From the NCBI GenBank assembly GCA_964632945.1, contig CAZWCX010000171.1, positions 1-12,659 of the forward strand: DNA of 12,659 nt, given 5' to 3'. Origin of the DNA: CAZWCX01 sp964632945 (lineage in GTDB: Bacteria > Planctomycetota > MHYJ01 > WSZJ01 > CAZWCX01). Below are positions 1-8,691 of the stretch, piece by piece. The notes below the pieces were generated by a model that saw only the letters and a list, made by a program, of their open reading frames with translations, made no database searches and was not told the DNA's origin. Position 1 is the stretch's first letter; every line of letters begins with the position of its first letter. Both the position numbers and the translations under genes were made by a program.

Positions 1-54
1 GCGTTAGCGCCAGGAGGGATATCGGCATTTATTCGATTTTGGGATAGGCTCTTA
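1..54. repeat. Left terminal inverted repeat (54 bp)
   Basis: Positions 1-54 are the exact reverse complement of 12605-12658 (position i pairs with 12659-i); the match breaks at position 55. Read outward from the window, the sequence begins TAAGAGCCTATCCCAAAATC, which has the look of the outer end of a DDE-type insertion sequence. The body of that element would lie left of this window. No transposase is visible here, so the family is a guess. Because the shared length is close to common assembly k-mer sizes, the window may simply stop where an assembler met a repeat; the repeat itself is still real in the sequence given. Confidence 0.85.
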
Positions 55-1231
55 TCGGGTAGCATGTGACTCTCTGCTCGTAGGCTGGAATAAGCCGACA
101 GACGCCTCCGAGCAGCCCATCGCATTCCATTGGATGTGGAATCCCCCATGGGGGGGTACGATGCCCAGTTCCGGGCCGCCACTCCGCGCTTGCGGTCATC
201 GCAATGGCAAGCTGGCCCTTCGCTACCGCCTGAATGGCTGGGAATGACGGCCCTTTTTTTGTGATTCGCACGTCACTAGGACTCTGGCGACGATTCTTCG
301 GCCGGGATGACGAGGAAGTTCACTCGCATGGGGATCCGAAGCGGTTCCGAGGGGACACCTTCAATTCACGATCGAGTCCGGCCGTTCCCGCCTTTCTCAG
401 GAACCCCCGATCCCCGGTCCTGGCCCATCTCCAGGTCCATCGTCGATGCGATCGCCCAATCGCGAGTGAACCGTCGCTCCGCCGGCCTGATGGGCGAACC
501 GAGTGGCGCGAGGGGCGGTTTCCGGATTGAACGCGACTGCCGATGCGGCGGGGGAGCGCACGGGTTCGGATTGGAGATCGCCATCCGGGTCGGGAAGGAT
601 GCGAACGTCGCGACCGATTGGATCGACCGCACGGAGGGGGAGGGCGCGGCGCAGCAGCGCGAGGACAGGACCCGGGGTTCGACCCGTTCAAAAGTCGCCG
701 CAGTACTGCGCGAAGCGCCGACCTGCGCCGAGCCCGGACTGGGCGCAGCGTCGGGGGAAGCGGGGGCGGGCGCCGGGGCCACCGAATCCGGCAAGCCACG
801 GGCGAATGCCAAGGAGGAGATCGACGGCGCGGCGATCCCGTTAGATCGGAAGCGCCGTGAAGGCGCGCCGGCTTCGGTCACTTGCGTCCCGCATCGGCGG
901 CTTCGCGGCTTTCCCCTGCCGACGAAGCGGCGCAGCCCGGTCCAAGGCCTTCGGATCGCAGACACGACCGTTCCCCGCCGCCGAACCCCGAATCTGGGGT
1001 GCGCGTCGAGAGAAAAGAATTTTCACCAGGAAGGACCCATCCTGTCCCTCACCTCGGCTAATCTTCCCGCACCTGGAACGCCGATCCGCGGAGATTCGCC
1101 GCCCCCGGCGGCAGCCGCTGAGGCGGATATCTCGGGAGCCGCCCAATTCCTCGAAAGAGGACTGCGCGGCGGTAACCCCACGGCGGCGTTTCCAAACGTT
1201 CCTGCCGGTCGAATTGCTGGATCGAAGCACC
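55..1231. other. Leader region with no supported gene
   Basis: About 1.2 kb upstream of cas10 with open frames in several registers on both strands. None gives a protein with recognisable motifs or convincing composition: the translations are rich in Arg, Pro and Ser, as expected of GC-rich non-coding DNA. Small structures are present: an inverted repeat ATTCCA/TGGAAT at 124-142 running into the palindrome CCCCCATGGGGG (143-154), a run of seven T at 254-260, and a GCGCC/GGCGC hairpin at 852-866. I found no array of direct repeats. The only clearly AT-rich patch near the operon is about 1011-1024, and I cannot assign a convincing -35/-10 pair. The operon promoter presumably lies somewhere in this stretch. 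Confidence 0.6.
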
Positions 1232-1244
1232 GGAGACCAAACCG

Positions 1245-2819
1245 ATGACGATGTTCCTCTGCTACGATCTGAAGGCGGTGCAAGGCTTCATTTTTCGCAT
1301 CCCGCGGCTGCGCTTCGCTATCGGGGGGAGCGCATTGCTGGATCGATTCGACCGTCGGACGGCGCCCGACCTCCAGGGAGACGGCGTCGAACACGTCTTT
1401 TCCGGAGGGGGGCGGGGGGCCTTTCTCTGCAGGAACGAGGCTGCAGCCGAACGCGTGGAGCAACGTCTGGTCCGGGCCGCGCACGACATCGGAGCCGACA
1501 TTGCGATCGGTCGCAATGCCGACTACAGCGAAGCGGCGCATCATGCGGACTTTCTCTATCCGTACCTCCCCGAGAAGGCGGACCTGGGTGGAGAGCCCTG
1601 CCCGGAGAGCGCCCTCTATCCCGTCTCCGGCGGCCGATGTCACCCGGTCATCGCCCGTCGAATGTACTGGCGGGGCGAGCCGATCGTTCGCTACTTCGAG
1701 GAAATGCTGCTGCGGAATTTCGACCCCCACCCGGCCTTGTCCGGTCGCACGCTCGAGTTCTTCCACAATGTTTCCCCGGAAGAGGGCGCGAATGATCCCC
1801 AGGCCGAGGCGGCGTCGAATGCGATCGGCGGGCGGAACCGTTGGGCGCTGATCGCGATGGACGGGAACGACATGGGCGCCCAGTTTCGGGCGCGTGCGGA
1901 CTCGCGGCACCCGGACGTCTTGGAGTGGCTCAAGGCCGGCAGCGACGCCCTGGATCGAAGCACGCGGGATGCGTGCAGCGCCGGGATCGCAGAGGTAGTC
2001 CGTCAGTGGATGGGGACGGAGGAGCTGGACCTGGATGAGGTGACCTACGATGGCAGGGTGGTGCTGCCGGTGCGTCCGATCCTGGTCGGCGGAGACGACC
2101 TGGTGAGCCTGTGTCACCCGCGACATGCCTTCAGCTTCGTTCAGGCCGCCGGCCGGAGATTCGAGCAGGCTGCGGCCGAAGCACACACGAAATGGAAGTC
2201 CGTACACGGCTCCGATCTCTGGCCGGCCACCGGGGGGAGAATGACGATTTCCGCGGGCGTTCTGTTCGCGCCCGTTTCCCTACCGCTGGCCAGCGCCATC
2301 GAGTACGCGGAGGCGTTGCTGCGGATGGCCAAAGGGCGGGGGCGGACCCTTGCGCCGGGACGCCCGTCGTCGGCGGCCGTGGATTGGGAGTCGGTGACGG
2401 GCGGGTTGCTCGAACACCCGGCCGCGGCGCGCAGTCGCGACTGGATCTTCGAGGACGGGGACCTCGGCGAGAAGGTGCGCCTGACCCGTCGGCCGTACCT
2501 GCTCCAGGACTTCGACGAGCTGCTGCAACTGAAGGGGCGTTATGCCGGCATCCCTTCTTCGCTTCGCCACCGATTGAGGACGGGGCTGCGGACCGGCTTC
2601 GCGGACCGCCAGGTTCTTCGCGCGCGCGTCGGCAAACGGCACGCGGCGCTGTTCGCCGACCTCGAGGAGCCGGAGCGCTTGCCGCCCCAGGGCGGTGTCG
2701 GACGCTGGTTCCACAGCGCGGATTACCCGGGCGCCCGCGAAACCGACATCCTGGATGCGCTCGATCTGCTGGGGGAAGACGACCGCCTGACGCGCGACAC
2801 GACGGGAGACCGATCATGA
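1245..2819 (+). CDS. cas10: Cas10, type III CRISPR large subunit (HD-less, GGDD palm intact)
   Basis: Large subunit of a type III CRISPR effector, 524 aa. The chain opens directly with the palm-type start (D8-L-K-x-V-Q-G-F-I-F17 followed by a GGSALL segment), so the N-terminal HD nuclease domain of longer Cas10 proteins is missing. A GGG segment follows at about residue 54, then the first palm acidic motif D206-G-N-D209-M-G. The catalytic G282-G-D-D285 is intact, with the downstream palm strand MTISAGV. The known role of an intact GGDD palm is making cyclic oligoadenylates from ATP once target RNA is bound. Lack of the HD domain fits subtype III-D. The ATG at 1245 is preferred over the one at 1251 because GGAG (1232-1235) lies 9 nt before it. 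The stop overlaps the next start by 4 nt (ATGA), implying translational coupling. The upstream 1.2 kb contains no displaced HD domain that I can see. Confidence 0.95.
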   Translation: MTMFLCYDLKAVQGFIFRIPRLRFAIGGSALLDRFDRRTAPDLQGDGVEHVFSGGGRGAFLCRNEAAAERVEQRLVRAAHDIGADIAIGRNADYSEAAHHADFLYPYLPEKADLGGEPCPESALYPVSGGRCHPVIARRMYWRGEPIVRYFEEMLLRNFDPHPALSGRTLEFFHNVSPEEGANDPQAEAASNAIGGRNRWALIAMDGNDMGAQFRARADSRHPDVLEWLKAGSDALDRSTRDACSAGIAEVVRQWMGTEELDLDEVTYDGRVVLPVRPILVGGDDLVSLCHPRHAFSFVQAAGRRFEQAAAEAHTKWKSVHGSDLWPATGGRMTISAGVLFAPVSLPLASAIEYAEALLRMAKGRGRTLAPGRPSSAAVDWESVTGGLLEHPAAARSRDWIFEDGDLGEKVRLTRRPYLLQDFDELLQLKGRYAGIPSSLRHRLRTGLRTGFADRQVLRARVGKRHAALFADLEEPERLPPQGGVGRWFHSADYPGARETDILDALDLLGEDDRLTRDTTGDRS

Positions 2820-4840
2820 TTCATGTGAAGTACCGCATCACGCTGGCGGGAGACGCCGAGCCCGGAAGCGGGATCGCCGACGAGTCCTTCGATCAGCGGG
2901 TCCCGCGCGATGCCCGCAACTCTCCGTATCTGCGCGCAAGCCACATCAAAGGACTCGTGCGGGATCGCCTGTCGCAGATCGTGCGCACGGTGGACGAACT
3001 GCGCGAAACGGCCGACGCGCTGGTCGAGCGCGCGCTCGGGCGCGGCGGGTGCGATGAGGATACCGGCGCCGTTTCTCGCGTTCACTTCGGGGACGCGCGG
3101 ATCCGCACGGGGGATTGCCGGACGATGGCGATCGCTCGAACTTCGATCGACGATCGCGGGACGGCCGACGCCTCCACCCTCCGGGTCACGGAGGCGATCC
3201 CGGTGGGAACGGTGTTCGAGGGGGATCTCTGGGTCGACGCCGCCAGCGGGTCGACGGTGGACCTCGCCGTCCGGCTCGGCCTGGCGAGCATCGAGGCGAT
3301 CGGGGCGCACCGCACTCGAGGGAGCGGCTCGTGCCGGGTGGACGTCGAGGGGGACGATCGCCCGCCCGGCGCCCTGTTGCGCGCCCTCGCAGCCGCCGCA
3401 CGCGGCGAGGCGCGCGCCCACGAAGGGACGGCGGCGGCGCCGGCCCCGGCGCGGACGACGCTGGACGGACCGGTGCGCTGGTATCGGCTGGTCTTCCGGG
3501 CGGAAGGACCGATCTGCTGCCCGGAGACCCCGGAGGTCGCCGGGAACGCCGTTCGTTCCGGGTTCGCGATCCCCGCGAGCGCGGTCCGAGGAGCGATCCT
3601 CACCCGCCTGGGGGAGTCCGATCCCGCCCTTGCCACCGCCTGCTTCGAGGACTCCCGCTTCCGTGCCTGGCCGCTGCATCCGGCGGGAAGGTCGGAGGCC
3701 GACCGCGTTCCGGCCTGGGCGGTGCGCACTTCGCTCACCCATCGCGTCTCCAAACTGCCGCAGCCGCGATTCCAGTGCCGCGACCACACGATCGAGCCCT
3801 ACTCCTGGCGCGACGTGGTGTCCGGTGCGCCCCTCAAAGCCGCAGACGGCGTTCTCCTGCGGGATGTCCAAGGACCGATTCGGCTGTGGCGCTCCGCCGA
3901 CATGCCGCGGATGTTGAGCGCCCACGCGGTTCACGCAGGCCCGGGGGAGGAGCGAAACCTGTTCACCGTCGAGTCGATGGCGCCGCTCGTCTGGATGGGC
4001 TTGATTGCAATGCCTGCCCGGGCGGGAGACGCATGGATCGCCTTGGTCGAGGAGAATCCGCTCGTCTTCTTCGGGAAGGCGCGTTCGGTTCGCGGGGCCG
4101 GCCGACTGAGTGTCGAGGAGCTTCGTCCGGAATCGCTCGTTCTTCCGGACCTGGGTCCGAAACTCACGGGAAAAGTGTTCATCGCCCAGTCGCCGTTGGC
4201 CATCCCGGACGAATGGACCGTGACCGTGGCGGGAGAGGCCTTCCAACGGCTCGTTCTCGAAGCGGGCTGGGGTGAACCGGAAGGAACCTGGGCGTCCATG
4301 GCGGTGCGTTTCGGTTGGAATCGACAGCGGCTCGGCTCCACCGTGGGGCGCGGGGGCCGGCTCCGCGGCCGTCGATGCATTCTGCCGGGTTCGGTGGTGG
4401 TGCTGAAGCAGGCCCCGGCCGATCCGTTCCAGCGGCTGCTGCAGGGCCTCGGGACGGGATTTCAGGAAGGGTATGGCGCTTTGCTGCCGCACCCGGGCAT
4501 TGCCGAGGAATGCTGGAGCATTCCTCCGGCGCATCCGCCCGTGAAGAGCGTGGACGAGGCGGGCCGGCTCGGCCTGCGGCTGTGGGAAGTCGCGGGCGTG
4601 CGCGGCCCGACTTCGAGTCAGATCGGGGCGCTGCTGGGTCGCGTGCGGAAGGATATGAAAGGCGCGAGGGAGTATCTGGAAGACAGGATCCAGCGTCCGT
4701 CGCGCGTGTGGCGTCGCTGGCAGAAAGTGCTCGAACCGCTGCGAAAGATCTTCTCCGAAAAGCCCGCGGCGTGCGCGGCCGCGCTGAGGGTATGGCAGGA
4801 CCTTCGTATTGCGAGTGGATCACTGGAGGAGAGGGAGTGA
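2816..4840 (+). CDS. Cas7-Cas5(Csx10-like)-Cas11-like fusion RAMP protein, subtype III-D
   Basis: Fused backbone subunit, 674 aa. Residues 1-180 are a Csm3-like Cas7: the loop S24-F-D-Q with D26 as likely catalytic acid, the RAMP helix start YLRASHIKGLVRDRL (38-52), a thumb hairpin around 108-140 and the Gly-rich RTRGSGS (166-172). A linker rich in Ala and Pro (about 190-217) joins it to a Csx10-like region at 218-590, with IPASAVRGAILTRL (252-265), RAWPLHP (283-289), a GKARSVRGAGR turn (420-430) and ILPGSVVVL (522-530). The last 80 residues (about 597-674) are predicted helical and charged, with SSQIGALLGRV (600-610) at their start, and may replace a separate Cas11 small subunit. This order matches the Cas7-Cas5-Cas11 fusion known from III-Dv complexes, where the protein holds the crRNA 5' part. 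The frame stays open far upstream of 2816, but GGGAG (2804-2808) and the ATGA overlap with cas10 fix the start. The Cas11 assignment is inference. Confidence 0.9.
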   Translation: MIHVKYRITLAGDAEPGSGIADESFDQRVPRDARNSPYLRASHIKGLVRDRLSQIVRTVDELRETADALVERALGRGGCDEDTGAVSRVHFGDARIRTGDCRTMAIARTSIDDRGTADASTLRVTEAIPVGTVFEGDLWVDAASGSTVDLAVRLGLASIEAIGAHRTRGSGSCRVDVEGDDRPPGALLRALAAAARGEARAHEGTAAAPAPARTTLDGPVRWYRLVFRAEGPICCPETPEVAGNAVRSGFAIPASAVRGAILTRLGESDPALATACFEDSRFRAWPLHPAGRSEADRVPAWAVRTSLTHRVSKLPQPRFQCRDHTIEPYSWRDVVSGAPLKAADGVLLRDVQGPIRLWRSADMPRMLSAHAVHAGPGEERNLFTVESMAPLVWMGLIAMPARAGDAWIALVEENPLVFFGKARSVRGAGRLSVEELRPESLVLPDLGPKLTGKVFIAQSPLAIPDEWTVTVAGEAFQRLVLEAGWGEPEGTWASMAVRFGWNRQRLGSTVGRGGRLRGRRCILPGSVVVLKQAPADPFQRLLQGLGTGFQEGYGALLPHPGIAEECWSIPPAHPPVKSVDEAGRLGLRLWEVAGVRGPTSSQIGALLGRVRKDMKGAREYLEDRIQRPSRVWRRWQKVLEPLRKIFSEKPAACAAALRVWQDLRIASGSLEERE

Positions 4841-6264
4841 TGGCGGGCCCCTGGGTGCATCGATTGATGCTGCCGTTGAACTTCCCGGCCGGAGTTCGTC
4901 CGGGCGCCGGGAAGGGAGGAGGGAATCTTCTGCTTCTTGCTCGCGACGGCGCGAAGCGACCGATCTTGCGCGGGACGGCGCTTTGCGGCGCGTTGCGGCA
5001 CGCGTTTGCGCGTTCCCGGCGAGCGGCCTCCGGGGCCGAATCGGTGAGCGCCTGGTTCGGTGCACCGTTGGACGGTCGACGCGATTCGGGCACCGGCGCG
5101 ACCAGCCCGCTGCGGATCGCGGACCTCGTCTTGGGCGAGTCGGAAAATTCCGGCCAGGTGCGGCACCACATTTCCGTCGACCGACACACCGGCGCGGTGC
5201 GCGACGGGACCCTGTTCGATCTCGAGGCGCTGCCCCCGAATACGCAGGGGGTCGCCCTCCTGGAGCTCTGGGAAGCCCCCGGCGAGGACGGCGTTTCGTT
5301 CCTGCGGGAAATCGTGGGCTTGTTCGCCGCGGGCGTCTTGCTGGGCGGCAACGCCGCGCGTGGGATCGGTCGGGCGGTTCTGAACGGGCCGGCACTTCAC
5401 CGGTCGTTCGACCTATCCAAGCTCGAAGAGCACGCTGCATTTCTGGATGAACGGCATCGGATCCGACGGGGAGTGCAACCGAAAGACGGGAAGCCGATCG
5501 AGCCTGCGCGAGTCGCCGGAGCGACCACGCTGCGGATCGAATGCGAGTGGACCATTCCCCGCGGTCAGGACCTGCTCGTGGCCGACGGTCAGGGGCTGGA
5601 CTATGAAAAGGAGCCGCAGCGGGTCGACGGTGCGGACGGAAAGTCGTATTGGCGGCTTCCCGGGTCGAGCCTGCGCGGGGTGCTGCGTGCGTGGATCTCG
5701 CGCCTGGCCCGGCGTGCAGGGAAGCGGGTCGACGATTCGGTGGAATGCTACCAGGCGGAGGGTGGACCGGCCGCGGGTCACGATCTCGCCTGGGGGAGAG
5801 GCGTGAACCCACAGGAACGCAAGGAACGACGCCAGGCGCTCCGGAACGAGCGCGTTCGAGTGGTGACCATCGTGAATTGTCCCATCATGGACCTGTTCGG
5901 GAGTTCCTACAGCCGTGGTCGCATTCACGTGTCCGACGGACTTGCCGCGGCGGAAACGGGACACGTACAAGCGCGCGCTCACGTCGCCGTCGATCGTGTG
6001 ACCGGAGGAGCGAATGAGGGATTCTTCTTTGAGAACACCGTCCTCACGCCGACGCCGCGGTTGCGGTTTCCGGTGACGATTCTGATCGAAGATCCGACCG
6101 AAGAGGAGGCACGGTGGCTGGCGAAGGCGATCCGCGCCGTCGACCGGGGCCTCATTCGGGTCGGCTCGTCGAAGTCGAGCGGGCGGCTTGCCTTGGTCGC
6201 GCCGCCGAAGGCCGTTGGACCGCACCATGAGTGCTTCTCGACCGTGACCCCCAGCGAGGTGTAG
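4840..6264 (+). CDS. Cas7-2x: tandem Cas7 (Csm3-like) RAMP fusion
   Basis: Two Cas7 backbone domains in one 474-aa chain. Domain 1 (about 1-190) shows LRGTALCGALR (43-53), the thumb HHISVDRHTGAVRDG (109-123) and a Gly-rich turn (168-178). Domain 2 (about 225-460) shows LPGSSLRGVLRAW (273-285), LFGSSYSRG (352-360), the thumb HVAVDRVTGGANEGFF (381-396) and VGSSKSSGR (441-449). Cas7 subunits coat the crRNA spacer, and their thumbs flip out target bases at 6-nt steps; an acid before the RAMP motif cuts target RNA. Domain 2 has candidate acids D249 and D254. In domain 1 the matching loop is GGGN with N29, so it may bind but not cut. The start ATG overlaps the previous TGA by one base, with GGAGGA at 4825-4830; a longer in-frame extension overlaps the preceding gene and is rejected. 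Equivalent to the Cas7-2x subunit of III-Dv. Confidence 0.9.
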   Translation: MAGPWVHRLMLPLNFPAGVRPGAGKGGGNLLLLARDGAKRPILRGTALCGALRHAFARSRRAASGAESVSAWFGAPLDGRRDSGTGATSPLRIADLVLGESENSGQVRHHISVDRHTGAVRDGTLFDLEALPPNTQGVALLELWEAPGEDGVSFLREIVGLFAAGVLLGGNAARGIGRAVLNGPALHRSFDLSKLEEHAAFLDERHRIRRGVQPKDGKPIEPARVAGATTLRIECEWTIPRGQDLLVADGQGLDYEKEPQRVDGADGKSYWRLPGSSLRGVLRAWISRLARRAGKRVDDSVECYQAEGGPAAGHDLAWGRGVNPQERKERRQALRNERVRVVTIVNCPIMDLFGSSYSRGRIHVSDGLAAAETGHVQARAHVAVDRVTGGANEGFFFENTVLTPTPRLRFPVTILIEDPTEEEARWLAKAIRAVDRGLIRVGSSKSSGRLALVAPPKAVGPHHECFSTVTPSEV

Positions 6265-6265
6265 C

Positions 6266-8689
6266 GTGGCGAACGACAAGCCCGTGCCCGACGAACCGAT
6301 GCCGCCGGCGATCGTTCAGTTCGCGTCCAATCTGGAGAAAGGGACGCTCAGCCAGCAGGCCATCGACGGTTTCGCCAAGTTTCGTGAGAACCCTGCGAAA
6401 TGCCCGCCGGGCTCTGCGGTGAAGAAAAAGGCCGACGAGTTGTGGGAGAAGCACCTGGCGCGGAAGAACGCGCCCGCCCCGGCGGCGCGGCCGGCGCAGG
6501 GTCGCCCGCAGCCCGCGATCCCGGGCGGGCCGCGGCCGAATGCGCGCGGGGGGCGGCCGGCCGCGGGGAGGAACGCATCCGCGGCCGACCCCGCGTGTCT
6601 GGGCGAGCCGTTTCACAATCCCTACACGTTTCTGCCCTTCCCGACCGAGCCTCCGCGGCGGGGTGCGCCGACGCCGCTTACCGTCGACGAGCTGCCGCAT
6701 GGGCGGGATCGGAAGACCGGGACCGTGGAGCTGGTCGTGCGGACGCTCTCCCCGCTTTTGACCTGTGAAACCGGCGGAACGTCCGACTTGAACCGTCACC
6801 GGACCTACCGCGTGCTCGCCCTGGGCTCCGATGCCGTCGTGCCGGCGACGGGAGTGCGGGGAGCGCTGCGGTCGCTCCTGACGATCTTGACCGGTGGAAC
6901 GCTCGGCTACGTGGACGACGAGGCCTGGCTTTGTCAGGGACGGGACCTGCCCCTCGGACCCCGCACGGAACGAGGAAATCCGCGTGCGCCTGCGAGGTGC
7001 TTCCTGGCGCGCGTGACCGAGCCCGGACACCGTCTTCGCCCCGGTCGGGTCCGGCTCGGTCGGACCGAGCTGGTTCGAGCGGACGATTTGCAGAAAGCCC
7101 TTGCGGCCGGCGGCCTGGGGGACTTGCGCGATTGGCGGCCGCAGTCCGGCAAGCCGATCAAGGAGCTGTGGGTCGATGCGGCATGCGTGAAGGCGACCCG
7201 GACTCGCGATGACGTGCATTGCTGGCGCGTCAAGTTGTCCGGACGGCCGGTGAATCCTCGCGGCAAGCGCGAGGGGCTGTTCCTGGAGGAGGACCGCGAG
7301 ATCCTGCTCCCCGGCGAACTGTGGTCGGCGTACACGGGGCGAAATCGACACGGAGAGCATTCGGAACTTCATCCCGGCGACCTCGTCTGGCTCGAAGCTC
7401 GGGACCCGAACGCCGTCCGCATCGAGTCCGCGGGCGACGTCGTGGGAATTCATTGGGCGCGGTGGGGACGCAAGGGGGAGCGCTTGTTTGACGTGATTCA
7501 GACGCACCATGCGGAAGTGCTGCCCGATGCGTTCAACCCGGACGGAAAGGTCGACGAGGTCACCGACCTCTTCGGCCAGGTCCCGCGGCCGGACGTGGCG
7601 ACGAGAGGGCGCGCGGCCGGCGTCTCGGGAAAGCCGGCGGGTCCGTTCAGCGCCCGGGTGCGACCGGAGAATCTCGTGTTCCGCGACGCGGTCCCACGAG
7701 GGGTTGAACCGGCGGTCACGTTGGCCCCCCTCGCGCCGCCCCATCCGGGCTGCGCGGCCTTCTATCGGGACTGGGACGGAAGCGCCGCAGGATTGGATCG
7801 CGTATCGAATCACGGGAAGCCGCTGCGCGGCTACAAGGTCTACCGCACGACCCGGGAGTCCGGAGCCCAGGCCCCCTGGCGCTTCACGGTTCAGGGGGTG
7901 TACGACGAGCGCGGTCAGGTCCAGGCGAACGGGCGTCAGCGCGTCAACAAGACCTGCGATTTGCTGAAGCCGGGACTCGACGGCATGCTTCGAATCGCCT
8001 GCCGGGGATTGTCGAAGCGCGAATTGGCCTTGCTCTTTGCGGCCTGCGCGGTGGACTGGCGCCTGGGTGGGGGCAAGCCGTTGGGATTGGGCTGGTGCCG
8101 CGTCGTCTCGGCGAAGTTCGTGGACGAGGACGACCAGGTGGTCTGGAGCATCGACCGGCCGGGCGAAGAACCCGCGTCTCTGCCCGCGGAACTCGGAAGC
8201 GAACTCACGCCGAAAGATCTGGAACGGATGGCGGCGTGGCAGGCGAGTCAGCGGCCGGTGGCGAAGCTGCGCTACCCCCGCGCAGTCATCGAGAACCAAA
8301 ACCGCAAGAACCGCGGGGGCCATGCCTGGTTTCAGAGGCATGCGGGCCCCAAGAAGTCCGCCGACGACGTTCCGGTCGGGCTGGAGACCCTGTGGGTCGG
8401 AGGAGATCTTGCTCAGCGCGCAGGCGGCGACCAGGTGCGCGCGCAGGCACTGCCCGGATTCGATCCCGCGAAACCTCAGGAGGGGGTGCTGTCCGGTTAC
8501 GATCTCTTCAGTGGGGATTCGGAGGAGTGGCGCCTGAAACTGCTCGACAAGCGCACGATCCACTTGCGGCTGGAGCCGTTCGAAACGCAACGCCACGCGC
8601 GGCCGCAAGATCGGAGCGGCGGTCCGCAGGGGCAGAATCAGGAGCGTCGCGCGGACGACCGTCGGCGCGGTCGGGAGCAGGAACCGTAG
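6266..8689 (+). CDS. Cas7-insertion RAMP protein (TIGR03986-like), subtype III-D
   Basis: Very large RAMP subunit, 807 aa. After a helical stretch (about 15-65) and a low-complexity linker rich in Pro, Ala, Gly and Arg (66-110) comes HNPYTFLPF (117-125), the entry motif I associate with the TIGR03986 RAMP family. The Cas7 core follows: TYRVLALGSD (180-189), VVPATGVRGALRSLL (191-205), a glycine-rich closing motif GGGKPLGLGW (601-610), and between them a roughly 250-residue insertion with PRGKREGLF (331-339). The C-terminus (about 786-807) is a basic tail rich in Arg, Gln and Asp. In III-Dv complexes the matching subunit is the last Cas7 at the crRNA 3' side. Start is GTG at 6266, one base after the previous stop, with GAGG at 6256-6259. 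The linker and the tail look disordered. Which acid, if any, cuts RNA cannot be told by eye. Confidence 0.9.
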   Translation: MANDKPVPDEPMPPAIVQFASNLEKGTLSQQAIDGFAKFRENPAKCPPGSAVKKKADELWEKHLARKNAPAPAARPAQGRPQPAIPGGPRPNARGGRPAAGRNASAADPACLGEPFHNPYTFLPFPTEPPRRGAPTPLTVDELPHGRDRKTGTVELVVRTLSPLLTCETGGTSDLNRHRTYRVLALGSDAVVPATGVRGALRSLLTILTGGTLGYVDDEAWLCQGRDLPLGPRTERGNPRAPARCFLARVTEPGHRLRPGRVRLGRTELVRADDLQKALAAGGLGDLRDWRPQSGKPIKELWVDAACVKATRTRDDVHCWRVKLSGRPVNPRGKREGLFLEEDREILLPGELWSAYTGRNRHGEHSELHPGDLVWLEARDPNAVRIESAGDVVGIHWARWGRKGERLFDVIQTHHAEVLPDAFNPDGKVDEVTDLFGQVPRPDVATRGRAAGVSGKPAGPFSARVRPENLVFRDAVPRGVEPAVTLAPLAPPHPGCAAFYRDWDGSAAGLDRVSNHGKPLRGYKVYRTTRESGAQAPWRFTVQGVYDERGQVQANGRQRVNKTCDLLKPGLDGMLRIACRGLSKRELALLFAACAVDWRLGGGKPLGLGWCRVVSAKFVDEDDQVVWSIDRPGEEPASLPAELGSELTPKDLERMAAWQASQRPVAKLRYPRAVIENQNRKNRGGHAWFQRHAGPKKSADDVPVGLETLWVGGDLAQRAGGDQVRAQALPGFDPAKPQEGVLSGYDLFSGDSEEWRLKLLDKRTIHLRLEPFETQRHARPQDRSGGPQGQNQERRADDRRRGREQEP

Positions 8690-8691
8690 CC

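Noticed and set aside
143..154. Palindrome CCCCCATGGGGG as an operator or origin element
   Set aside because: A lone palindrome with no partner copies or nearby gene start; chance is likely in GC-rich DNA.
251..260. CCC followed by seven T as an intrinsic terminator
   Set aside because: No GC-rich hairpin lies directly before the T-run; the nearest complement (GGGCC at about 174) is over 70 nt away.
307..1248. A 313-codon + frame whose TGA overlaps the cas10 ATG like a coupled gene
   Set aside because: Its translation is rich in Arg, Pro, Gly and Ser with no motif, several other frames are open over the same bases, and the ATGA overlap alone is easily produced by chance.
2723..4534. A 600-codon minus-strand open frame opposite the Cas7-Cas5-Cas11 gene
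   Set aside because: Same GC-driven shadow effect; no motif and no ribosome binding site logic.
6152..8608. A very long minus-strand open frame (over 800 codons) opposite the Cas7-insertion gene
   Set aside because: A shadow frame caused by high GC; the + strand protein has clear RAMP motifs, while the minus product is Arg- and Pro-rich without any.
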